Shown here: positions 51,411-61,975 of the stretch, one piece after another
How the letters are laid out: the number at the start of each line of letters is the position of its first letter
Position numbering within the stretch: position 1 is the stretch's first letter
Assembly: GCA_947095535.1 (NCBI GenBank)
Contig: OX352773.1
Span: 32,571,398-32,635,397 of the forward strand
Direction of reading: 5' to 3'
DNA: 64,000 nt
Source: Poecilobothrus nobilitatus
Taxonomy: Eukaryota; Arthropoda; Insecta; Diptera; Dolichopodidae
The notes under the pieces: model-generated
The model's database searches: none
The model's input: the letters and a program-made list of their open reading frames with translations, nothing else
What the model was told of the DNA's origin: nothing
Translations under genes and position numbers: made by a program

Positions 51411-54400
51411 TATTGAATATTAACACACTTAAAACACTTAAATATGTCATTTGATTCACCGCAATAGAATCAAACTCCCATGAATTGTCGAAAGGTCCAT
51501 GTTGAACGGAGTCCACTGGGTGAAAAGCAAGTCCCTTAAAAATTTTAATCGAAATTTAAGTAATCTTTAAATGTATCTTTTAACAATGGAGCTTATGACC
51601 TAACGTCACCTGGAAATTTGGAACAAAGATTAAAGTATTTACAATAAATGAAGAATCTAAATTATATCAACAACAAACTATTCATCAACTTAATTGAAAT
51701 CAACAAAAAACAAAAAAAAAGACTGTGTACCTATATATAGATATCAAATTTCTTGATAAAGTGAATAAAAGATATTTTATTCATTTTCTTCATACTCAGT
51801 CCTAATTACACTAATACAAAGATTTCAGATTCTATATAGTATTTGAAAATTAAGATGTTTATTCTTTCATTTGTGATATTTTAAAATTAGAATAACGGAA
51901 AATAGTGTTTCCTAAAGAATCCATTCATTTTAAAATTTTCATAAATCTCTTAATTTACGCAACAATATATTTTTAAATGAAATTTTCAAGTCAAGACAGG
52001 TTTTATATACCGTATTGTTTTTGTTTTTTTTTTTTTTTGTTTTATGAAGAAAAAATTAAAAATTTTTTTTGATTTGTTAGAAATTTTGTGCAAAACTATA
52101 TTTTAAATGAAAATATTGTATTGAAAATTTTAATAATACATATACAACCTGATACAACAGAAACGACTGTAGAAATATGCAGGAAAAAAACAATGTTTCA
52201 AAATTATAGAAATACATATTTATTTTTTTGTATATAATATGTATGTATGTATAACATAATGATGCAGATCAATGTTGAAGTAGTATTTTTGTTTTTTTTT
52301 TTTTGACGCGTATATAACATTTGGAATTTAATGGAAGCACGTAAATTTTATTTTTCATTATTTCATTTTATTTCTATATTCTTGTCTTTTCCTTTTATCA
52401 CTACCTGTATTTTATTTTATTTTTTATGTTTTTGTTTTTTTTTTTTGTTTTTTAAACAGCGAAGTTTTTCTTTCATATTTTATTATAAGATCACGTCAAA
52501 TATTAGATTTTTCATTCTATCTAAGATTTCATCGACCTTTCAATTTCATTTTATTTTATTTTTTTTTTAAGAGATGCCATATAAATTTTATATCAATAGA
52601 TGTCAGTATAAGCATATATAAGTTTATTATATTTCAAAATATATAGGAGTTAATTTTTTTTTTTTTTTTCTAATAATTTTTAATTTAATTAGAACAGATG
52701 GAATGAAAATAAATAAATTATATTTTAGAAAAATATTTATATTTATATTTTTTGGAAATTTATTAAATTTATAAAATGTAATTTATTACTTTTGTTTTAA
52801 TTTTTTTTTTATTTTTATTGTTTATAAATTTTTTTTAGAAAAAACTAAATATATTTACTATTAGGTACTTATAATAATATTCTTGAAATAGATTATAGTC
52901 ACAACTTTTTAAATATTTAAAATTAGTTTATTTTTTTGCAGATATTATACAAAAATTTAAAATAATAATAATAAATTTTTAAAATTAAAAATTACATTAT
53001 TACAGATTTTCAAAAATAATGACATATAATAAAATTATATAATTTTTATTTCAAACTTCTTGGTTTGAATATCACATTGAATGATTTTAAAAAATCTGTC
53101 TATAATTCTTTTAAATTTTTTTGTAACAACTTATTTTATTTTATTACTTTAAAATTAATATTTGATTTATGTTTATTTTATTCCAATGTAAATAGTATGA
53201 CCAACTGTAAATGTAGTGTTCTCCTCCATTTTGTGTGACTGACAAAATAATAATAATTATATAAATAACATGTCTCCAACAATTAACGCCTTAAAACTCA
53301 AGAATTATCAGTTAAAAATTTGTATGAGATTTGTAGCAATTTTTCATTTTACAAGCTAAAAGTTTACGTTCGTTTTTGGCACTTTAGGCTAATAAAGAAA
53401 ATTTTTTGTTATATCCTTGAATTTTTTCAACCGTAAGTTTGTGGAACATCTTTATTACATTTATTGAGTAAAAAATTGTTTTTTTTATTTATACTTAATA
53501 AAATACTTACTTATACTTATACTTATTAATATTTTATTTTTATAATTCTTAAAATATTATATTTATTTATTATAAAGCCTATATATATTTCGGCATCACT
53601 GCCATCATCAGGGCGAATACAATTTTTTTATATACCAATCTTGGATGCATATTTCATAATGATCATTTTTGTGGCCTTTATGCATTTTATTGTTGCTAAT
53701 TCTTGGGTCATTAAATTCTCTCTAAATTACGTAAATTTACAGAGTTCTATAAGAAAAGAAAAATAAAACTTATGTTGATACGAATATTAATTAACTTTAT
53801 TTTATAATCATTAAAGTATAGTTGAAGTAGTTGAAAAGTTTTAAATTTTATTCTATCAATTTTTCTTTTTCTCCTGAATATGTATTGTTCAGCCATAAAA
53901 TTGGATAAATTAATCGAACGATATTAATTTATTTCCCAACACATTAATCTTTGCGTTATCACTTGAAATATTTTAAATTCAACGCAATAAAGGTATTTAA
54001 ATTACTAAATAATGTATTTACAAATATAAAAATTAATAAACTAAAGCAGAAATTAGCTAAATAATAACTTTAATTATAATATACTAATACAATTAAAAAA
54101 ATATATTTCAACAATATTAACCGAATATTGAACCTTAATCACTTGTAAACTCTTACTACAAAACATAACAAATGTGTTTGAGTCAAATGCATAAAACTGA
54201 GCTTAAACTCAAATTTAACTTTTTCAAACTTTCTTATTTTTTTTTTGTAAAAATTAGATTTCAGTTCTAGGTCAGTTTTATGTATTTGACCCATTGATCT
54301 GGAAATTAAATTTTCCATCTAAAAAGTATCTATTCAAAAATATATTTCTGTTTTATGAACAAAGTTTAAGATATATTAAAGTCGTTCAACATATTAGAGT

Positions 54401-56635
54401 CGTTCCATATAGGTATATATGTATATATATATATATATATAAGTCAAATTATTTAATTAAATTAATTTTTAAATGTGGAAAAACAAATACATTAAAGCAG
54501 CTAGGATATCATATTATATGAATTTATTTTTAATTCACATATACACTGTATAAATATTTATCTCACTTTTACATCATTAAAAGTATATCGTTTAACTTAA
54601 TTCAATAGCAAAATAAAAAAATCAACAACCTTAATATATTTACGTTTTTTTTTTTTTTTTACTATTTATTAATTCTTTTCTATTTAATTCATGTAAACTA
54701 ATTTTAATTACCATACAAAACAAAACAAAAAAAAAAAAAAAAAATTTCCACAAAAAAGATCATAAAATTTATCAGCTGTAAAGCAAAATAAATAAAACGA
54801 AAACAATAAATAAAATTTGTTTCTTCATCATTTTTACAAATTTCTTGCAATCCAATAACAAATTAACAAAAACACAAGATTTAATTACTGAAATATAACA
54901 TAAATTATAGTATTTAACAGATTTAACGCACCTACCAATCATTCAGTAGAACAACTGTCACAAATAAATTTCTTATAAACATACACACATATTTGTATGT
55001 ATATTAAGTCAAACAAATGTATATTGTATATACAACTTATTAAATTTTTTTTTTTTTTTTTGTTTATTAACAACAATAAGTGATGTGCAAATTTTATTGT
55101 AATATCGCGCAATCACATCACAATAATATGATGTGTGTGCGGTACACCTTTTTTTTTTTTTACTATTTTCCATTTTCAATTAGAAAAAAAATCCAAAAAA
55201 AAAAAATAAAGTTAAAAAACAAAACTATAGTAAAAAAAAAAATAATTGTGATTTGTAAAAATTCACACAAAAAACATAAAACTAGAAAAAAACTTAATAA
55301 CATTGTTTTTTTTTTTTTCTTTAACCGTGGTGAATAAAATCATCATTTCATTCATGATTCAAATATTCACCACGATCGTAATTTTCTTTATCATTTATTG
55401 AAAAAAAAGTCGAAATAAATTATTTTTGTTATAACAGTTAGGAAAATGAGATTTATAAGAAAATGAGAAGTTTTTTTTTTTATTCTCCCTTTTTTTCTGT
55501 CGCTCTCTTTGAAATAAAATGAAGTTCTTAAATTTTTTGAGTTGGAGTATTGAGAGCAAAAAAAAAAGAGAAGATAATACAATTAAAGACTGAAGAGTTC
55601 TTTTAATCACAATTTATGCGATCAAATACTGATAAATTATAATACAAAAGTTAAAGTGAAGCTTTTTAGATCGTTTTTTTTTTGTGTTATTTATATTTTT
55701 TTTTATATATTGACTTTTTGTCGGTGCCATCCAATTGCCTTAAGTTACTTTTCCTTTCATTTCTTGCTAACAAACAAAGTTAATTTTGCTTATTGTTGTA
55801 CCAGTTATACATACCCAGTTAATGTCTGTTAAATTGTTATATATTTTTTTTTTCGTTTTTCGCTTTTCGCATTTTGTATTTTTAATATTATTTCAATTAT
55901 TATTATTACAATTACTATTGATATCGTTAAATCATATTAGAATGATGCGATTATGGAACATGCGGTGAATAAACGGTGAATTCGTTTACATTTATTACAC
56001 AATTTCAGTAAAATGTGTTTAAATTAAGGTCACAAAAAACAAAACTGGAGTTTTTTCAAAAATAAATATTTACAAAGAGAAAGAGTATTTGATAAAAAAT
56101 TCAATAAATTGCAATCACAGTTTTTATAAAATATCATTCGAAATAGAAAAATCATGTCTAAAAATTTGCTTTAAATTTTCATAAAAGGGAGAAGTCATTT
56201 TCATAGAAATAAATTATAGAAGCATTTAAAATCTAATCTCAAGTGCCAAAAATGATAACTATATCTGTAATTAAAAATCTAAGAGCATTGTCAATCTATA
56301 ACATAAATATCATTTTTGAAGTAGTTCTTTACCAAATATTATTTAATTAGGCTTATTTTCATGTTATCCATTTATGTACTGTGATAAAAATGAATTGAGA
56401 TCTGAGAAATACTTTTAATCTATTCCTGGACACCATTTTACTCATTTATCTTTTGCATATAGATAAATCAATTAAGAAATAAATATGGATTATATCAATA
56501 GAGATCAAACTTTTTACAGTTTGTTTTTAATTAAGAATAGCTATAAATATATATAAAAAAGGATCTGTTTCAAAATACCAAATAAAAAATCTTTATATGT
56601 AAAATTATATTTTTTAAAAGTTTATTTATAACTTA
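51411..56635. other. A+T-rich non-coding stretch
   Basis: No gene is supported. It includes a small tandem CTTATACTTATACTTA at 53510-53527 and a distinctive motif at 53575-53625 described separately. Frames at 52331-52570, 54294-54521, 55080-55337, 55391-55610 and 55786-55968 are F/K/I-rich chance frames. Confidence 0.6.
53575..53625 (-). repeat. Insect repeat-end motif with hammerhead-like core
   Basis: The minus strand reads GCCCTGATGATGGCAGTGATG followed by CCGAAATATATATAGGC. The CTGATGA...GAAA order with a GGCA-GTGA-TGCC hairpin between resembles a hammerhead ribozyme core, but one extra U separates CTGATGA from the hairpin. Sequences of this CCTGATGATG...CCGAAA type are, from memory, widespread in arthropod repeats. 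I see no matching stem I on the far side, so self-cleavage is doubtful. Confidence 0.4.
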
Positions 56636-56702
56636 CTGGCGCGGTGAGTTAGTCGCCAGTTTCTGAGACGAAAGGTCTCAGATTCAAACTCCGTTCGGAT
56701 GT
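56636..56702 (+). mobile_element. tRNA-like SINE head, family B
   Basis: TGGCGCGGTGAGTTAGTCGCCAG (A-box-like) is followed by TTTCTGAGACGAAAGGTCTC and a B-box-like CAGATTCAAACTCCG. The TGAGAC/GTCTC pair could form a stem. It matches 48025-48095 and 38375-38445 in layout. It runs directly into the perfect hairpin at 56703. Confidence 0.6.
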
Positions 56703-56770
56703 TTCAACTCGCTCTAATCTATCTCTAAGATGTTATAAGATATCTTAGAGATAGATTAGAGCGAGTTGAA
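56703..56770. repeat. Perfect 29-bp inverted repeat (hairpin)
   Basis: The arms 56703-56731 and 56742-56770 are exact reverse complements. They start TTCAACTCGCTCTAATC and end GATTAGAGCGAGTTGAA, with a 10-base loop (GTTATAAGAT). No mismatches in 29 bp is exceptional beside the decayed repeats elsewhere, so the inversion is recent or maintained. The transcript would fold into a long perfect stem, longer and more perfect than a typical miRNA precursor. A recent inverted duplication of the SINE tail is the simplest explanation. Confidence 0.9.
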
Positions 56771-57358
56771 GTTTTAACAACCTTCTAAAAAAAAAAAACT
56801 AGCAATTAATTTTAAAAAGAGTTTTATCTTTTTTTTAAATAATTCTCATAGAATTAATGTTTTCGAATCATCCAAATTAAATGTTTTTTTTTTTTTTTTT
56901 TTAAATCGTTTCAATTTTATTTTTCTTATTTTCTTTGTCTTCTTCTGATTGAAATCAAACTTAAAATACCAAAAAGTTATTTTTTATTTTTTCAATTTTA
57001 TTTTATTTTATTTGTAATCATCTTTTCGCTATCCCATATATTAAATGAAAAAAAAAAAAAAAAAACTCAACAAAAGCTTTTTTTGCACTATTTAAACCGT
57101 TACAATGAAATTTTGATTGCACAAAATCTAAACAGTTTTTCTTCTTCTTTTAACTTTAACTCCCGCTTTTTATTGTTATTATATTTTTTTTTTTTTTTTT
57201 GCTAGAATAACGTGCCCATCACAAATACATTGATAATATAAGAAGCCCCCATGTCATTCTTTGTATATATTTTCATTTTTTTCTTTTTTTTACTTTTGCT
57301 TTTGTTATTTGCTTCTTGAACTCTTCTTTAATTTTTCATTATATAGTTATTGTTATAA

Positions 57359-57455
57359 TTGTTGCTGTTGCATTACATAGTTGAAATTGATGATCTTTTA
57401 AGATCATTTAAAGCTTCTCTAGATCAATAGCAACAACAACAACAGCAACAAGAAA
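57359..57455. repeat. Inverted GTTGCTGTTGC / GCAACAACAACAACAGC with nested palindrome
   Basis: TTGTTGCTGTTGC at about 57359-57371 can pair with CAA/CAG repeats at 57430-57452. Between them is a palindrome TGATCTTTTAAGATCA (57392-57407). It lies about 500 bp before the candidate 5'UTR. CAA/CAG repeats are common near insect regulatory genes, so this may be simple sequence. Confidence 0.55.
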
Positions 57456-57710
57456 AAACAGATAATAGTAATAAATTGTTGAAACTTTAATTTTTTTTTT
57501 TTCAATTGTTGAATTCACCATTGACTTTTTGCATATTATATAAAATATTTACATTGTATGTATGTATGTATAGATGTACATAAATTTGTGATATGTTAAG
57601 AGTGTATTAATTTAGAGTACTTACTGTTTATTATAACAATAACAATACAAATAAAAAAAAAAGAGAAAAAAAAGAAAAAAAAAACCAAATAATTGAATGT
57701 TACATTGGAA

Positions 57711-57729
57711 TCATCATCATCATCATCAT
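57711..57729. repeat. (TCA)n microsatellite
   Basis: About six TCA/CAT units with no interruption. A (GTAT)n run lies at 57556-57571 and an (ACA)n run at 62313-62331. Confidence 0.9.
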
Positions 57730-57888
57730 AAATAATTTATACCAACGAATATCAATATAATAAAAGCTATAAAATAATTACAAATACATTTAAATATAAT
57801 ATAATAATACTAAATACAATAAGATGAAAAAAATAAAAAGAAAAATAACAAAAATTAAAAAAAATAAAAAATTTATTTTGGTCTTTGA

Positions 57889-58669
57889 TATAAAAAGAGT
57901 TCAGATTGATTGAATCCTTTATTCGTTTATCTATTGGATTACCGTTAAGATCACTTTGATTTTCTATTCTGTATTCTTGATCGTTATTTATTTTTTTTGA
58001 AAAAAAAAAATAAAAGATTTTTGCTTTTTCGTTATACGTTATTGTTACCGTTATTTTTTTAATTTATCGCGAAATTCAAATTAAATAAATAGAAAATATT
58101 TTCGTGTGTTTAGAAACAATCGAAAAAAACTTAAGCAAATAATACTCAAAAACAGAAAAGGACTTAAGTGGACCGATAATATTTATATATTATTATTTTG
58201 TTTTTTTTTTTTCATTTTGTATTATTATTTATTTGTCAGTCAATTTATCAAAAGTGTCCTTTTGTGATTTTATACAAAAAAAAAAAATATTTATCTAATA
58301 GATAAAATAAAAATAAAATAATAATAAAAAAAAAAAACAAACAAGTGATTTATTTTGAAAAATAAGAATTTTCGTTTTTTTTTTGGTTTCTTTTGATCTT
58401 AAAGTACATGTGTATTTATTTGTATGCGTATAAAAAGTTATAAATCACAAGGATAATAAGAAGGAAAATATAAAAAAAAAAATCAAAATTTATATTATTT
58501 ATTTTGTGTGAATATCCAAAAGTTAAGGAATCTAAGAAGGTGTCAAACACACAAAAATCAACTTAAGGATTTATTTTTTTTTCTTCAAGTGTCAAATAAG
58601 TTTTTTCGTTTTTCATTTCAATTTGTAAGGATCTTAAGTTAAAATAACCAATAATAAAAAAAAAATAAA
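57889..58669 (+). promoter_or_regulatory. Candidate promoter and 5'UTR
   Basis: The DNA is less repetitive than its surroundings and leads into the candidate first exon. TATAAAAAG occurs at 57889-57897. An arthropod-initiator-like TCAGT lies at 58236-58240, but no DPE match sits at the proper spacing and no TATA box lies 30 bp upstream of it. The start site therefore cannot be fixed. Sequences such as AAACAATCGAAAAAAACTTA and AGTGGACCGATAATAT look UTR-like. The stop TAA at 58655-58657 is in frame with the ATG at 58670, so translation cannot begin further upstream in this exon. Confidence 0.35.
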
Positions 58670-58702
58670 ATGATGATGTCTTCTAAAATTTTGTTCTGGA
58701 TT
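58670..58702 (+). CDS. Candidate first coding exon of a secreted/membrane protein (partial)
   Basis: ATG-ATG-ATG followed by eight codons gives MMMSSKILFWI. The exon ends exactly before GTAAGTATT (58703-58711), a near-perfect splice donor, in phase 0. An in-frame TAA lies 15 bases before the first ATG, and the upstream context AAATAAAATG suits insect initiation. A short Lys followed by ILFWI is what the start of a signal peptide or signal anchor looks like. The rest of the hydrophobic core would come from exon 2, which I cannot find in the remaining 5.3 kb. A long first intron after a signal-peptide exon is common in large insect neural and adhesion genes, but the gene cannot be named. The short length leaves a real possibility of chance. 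Confidence 0.5.
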
Positions 58703-61700
58703 GTAAGTATTATTTAAAAAAATGTTTGTGTTAATATTTTTATTTACATTTTCTATAAAATGAAAAAAATATATTCTAAAATTGACAAAATACAAAAAAA
58801 AAAAAATAAAGGATATTATATGTAAATACCTTAGTTAAATAAACTTTGAAAATAACTTATAAATCTAATTCTAAAGATTTTTATTTGCCATTCGCAAATT
58901 TTTGATGAGTGTAAAATTTTATATTGCAATTATTTAAATTAGAAAATTAATTAAAAAATTAATTTATTGAGTTTACAATGGATTTAACAAAAAATTAGAA
59001 GTAACATATTTTTTTTTTTTTAGTTTGGTTTTTAAATAATTAATAATTAGAAATTTATTTTAATAATTAATATCTTCTTTTATATAATAATGAATTCTAC
59101 TTAAATGGAATAATATATGAAAGAAGATAAAAACGATTTAAACGTTTGATTTTTAATTAATAAACTTTTTCAAATTTTCCAACTAACTAAAAAATTAAAA
59201 TTTTTAGAGTAACCTTTAAAGTCTTCTAAAATATTTTAAAAAATTGAAACAATTTTTTATAATACAAATTAATTAGCTAAATTTTCCATTTAAATCTACA
59301 TTTAAAACTATGTTATATTTATATTTAAAACAAAAAATTAATTTTTCTAAATTTTCTAATTTTAAATTAAAAACTGCTTTAATTAAAACAAAAATATTTA
59401 TTTCAAATTTTCTTATATAATTTCAAATATAACTATCACAATCTCAGTAGATTCAATTAAATTAAGTAGATACAGTACATACAATTCAATTTCAATTCTA
59501 AATTTGATTAGATTCTTCGTTGAAAAATTCCAACAAATATCGTGAAATTTTAATTAAATATTTAAAAATAATGTAAAATCATTTTTTATCATTATTTAAC
59601 AGATATAAAATTTTCCTGATCATCCCTGATCAATTAAATATTACAGTTTATTATTACCTTATTATTTATAATATAAAACTTAAACTCATAATATATAAAA
59701 TTAAAATTTCAAAATTTTTTTTAATAAAAGGGACCTTAAGGGTATGAAAATTATCCTAAAAAAATATTTTTTTTAAAAATAAAATTAAAGAGTGATTAAA
59801 ATAAAAATAATCAAATGAAAATCTAAAGATTTCCTCAGTAAATATTGTCTATAAAAACCTACACTTATAAAGTTAAAATTAAATTAAAATTTATATTATA
59901 TATATACACCTACTTACTAATTTTCTTTCTATTGTTCGGATTTGATATCCTATCATTCGTACCACTATCATTGCACATAAATCTAGGCATATCAAATAAT
60001 CACCTTCATTTTTTTTTTGTTTTTTAAATTCAAATCAGTTCCATTTTTACATCTTCCATTTTATTTTTTTTTTTTTTTTTTGTTGTTTTATGACATTTTA
60101 CAGCCTCTGACAATTCCTGATATGAATTCGAAGAATTAATAAAATTTGAAGACAAACACTTCTTTTTGCAATATGCTACTCCTGTCCCAAAATAAATATT
60201 ATGTTCATATAAATTCAAAACTTATTTTTTAATGTATTAAAAATTCTATACTCGATTTCATATTATTAAAATTAGAAAAAAAAAAGGAAATTCCAAAAAT
60301 ATAAAAAAAAATTGTCCTCATCTTCAATAATTGTCAAACACGAAATGATGTTTTTTTTTTTGTTTTTTTTTTTTTTATAAATTTTGATAAAATAAATGAA
60401 TAAAAAATTCGTCTCACAATCAGATAATCCTCGAAAGATTATTTTTTAAATATATTATATAATATGTATGTGTGTATGTGTGTAACTATAATATTTTACG
60501 GTTTAAAAAAAAAAAAAGAAAAATTCCAAAAATGCGTATTTGTAGTGTATTGAATACGTATATTGCGCAAACAGAAAAAAAAAAACCAATATTAACATCA
60601 ACGTCTACAGAAAATATAGTAAAAACAAAAAAAAAAAATTAAAAACCAAAAATAAAATTCATTTCAAATTAAAATAATTTTTTTTAAAGGTCCTGACACC
60701 TGTTTTCATCAATTTTCAATTTATTATTTGTATTTCTTTTTTTTTTTTTTGGTTTATTGTTGTTTTTTTTTCGGACACTCTACTTTTTAAAAAAAATAAA
60801 AACCACAACCCATCACATACAAAATACCACAAAATTATATTATTATGTATACTTTAGATAAATAACCATAGACATATTGTATATCAATACAAAAACATTC
60901 TGTTTCATATTAAAAAATTATATTTAAAACAGAGTGATTAAGTTATAAGTTATTGTAGCTATTAGTTAGTTATTTATTTTTAATTAAAGAAATTAGTGAA
61001 TTTAATTTAAAAATTATCGTAAAATCGTGAATTAAAATTTTATTAATGAAAATTTTTTTGAAACTTTAATTGACATCTTATAAAGACTATAAATTAATAT
61101 TTTTTTATAATACTTGATTAACTAAAGAAAAAAACAATGGTCAAGCTTTCGAAAATATACGCTGCACCAGTATATTATAGTATATTTTTTTATTTCTTCT
61201 TTTCACTCTTATAAAAATCATTCATTAAGTTTTACTAAATCGTTGATTACTCTCCTGCAAGAATTTTAAATGTAAATATTTTTTTTTTATTTGAGCGCCA
61301 TCTATTATCTAATACAACAATTATTTTATTTTTTATTTTATTATATTTAATTAATTAATATATTGTAAGAAATATTTATATAATTTTTTATTAATCTATA
61401 TTCCTTATACCAAACATATCACCCAGTCAGAGTTTTATTTGAAACCTTAACCATTTGATTGAAATGCTGATATATAAACTTTTTTTTAAATTGATGGAGA
61501 AGATAAAATATATGATATATAGATTATTATTATACTTAAACCGTTAGTGGATTCGAATCTCAAAAAGTGAGCAAAATATGATTCATAAAAATAAAGGTTA
61601 TCTATTGATGATTATAAAGGTAAATTTATTAATTAACTCTACAAATCGAAACTAAAGTTTAAATATGATTTTGATAAATTCATCTAAATTTCTTTTCCAT

Positions 61701-61857
61701 AAATCTACTATAAATTTTCTTCAATCCTGCTACTATAAATCAATTCAATTCCTTCATTTGTAAAAGAGGAAAAACAATGTTCATTAAAAATTACATATTT
61801 TTAGATGTAGTTTTATTTTTTTACTATATTTCTTTTTTAATATTAAATTTTCTATAT
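58703..61857 (+). other. Probable first intron / A+T-rich non-coding
   Basis: It begins with the GTAAGT donor of the candidate exon. No second exon is evident. The acceptor-like poly(T)...TTTTACAG at 60062-60103 is followed by frames that all close within about 12 codons. The rest is homopolymer-rich. Confidence 0.45.
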
Positions 61858-61975
61858 CGGGGTCTCAGTAGCCTAATCCTAACGGATAAGATCATAATAC
61901 ACTGTAAAAACCGATGGAGTATGGGTTCGAATCTTTATAGAACACATCCTGTACCTATACTGTAATAAATAAATC
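61858..61975 (+). mobile_element. tRNA-derived SINE, family A head with a different 3' part
   Basis: The head TCGGGGTCTCAGTAGCCTAA, then AACGGATAAGATCATAATAC, CACTGTAAAAACCGATGGAG and the B box TATGGGTTCGAATC match family A. The downstream part (TTTATAGAACACATCCTGTA then AATAAATAAATC) differs from the other copies and is short. It is either a truncated subfamily or a recombinant. It would lie inside the candidate first intron. Confidence 0.7.

Noticed and set aside
55391..55610. Overlapping 63- and 71-codon minus-strand frames
   Set aside because: Two frames of the same A/T-rich DNA, neither with recognisable features.
60062..60160. Second exon after the TTTTACAG acceptor-like site
   Set aside because: All three frames stop within about 12 codons and there is no donor at a sensible distance.
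61541..61575. Isolated B-box-like GTGGATTCGAATCTC
   Set aside because: No A box or SINE body around it; too short to call.
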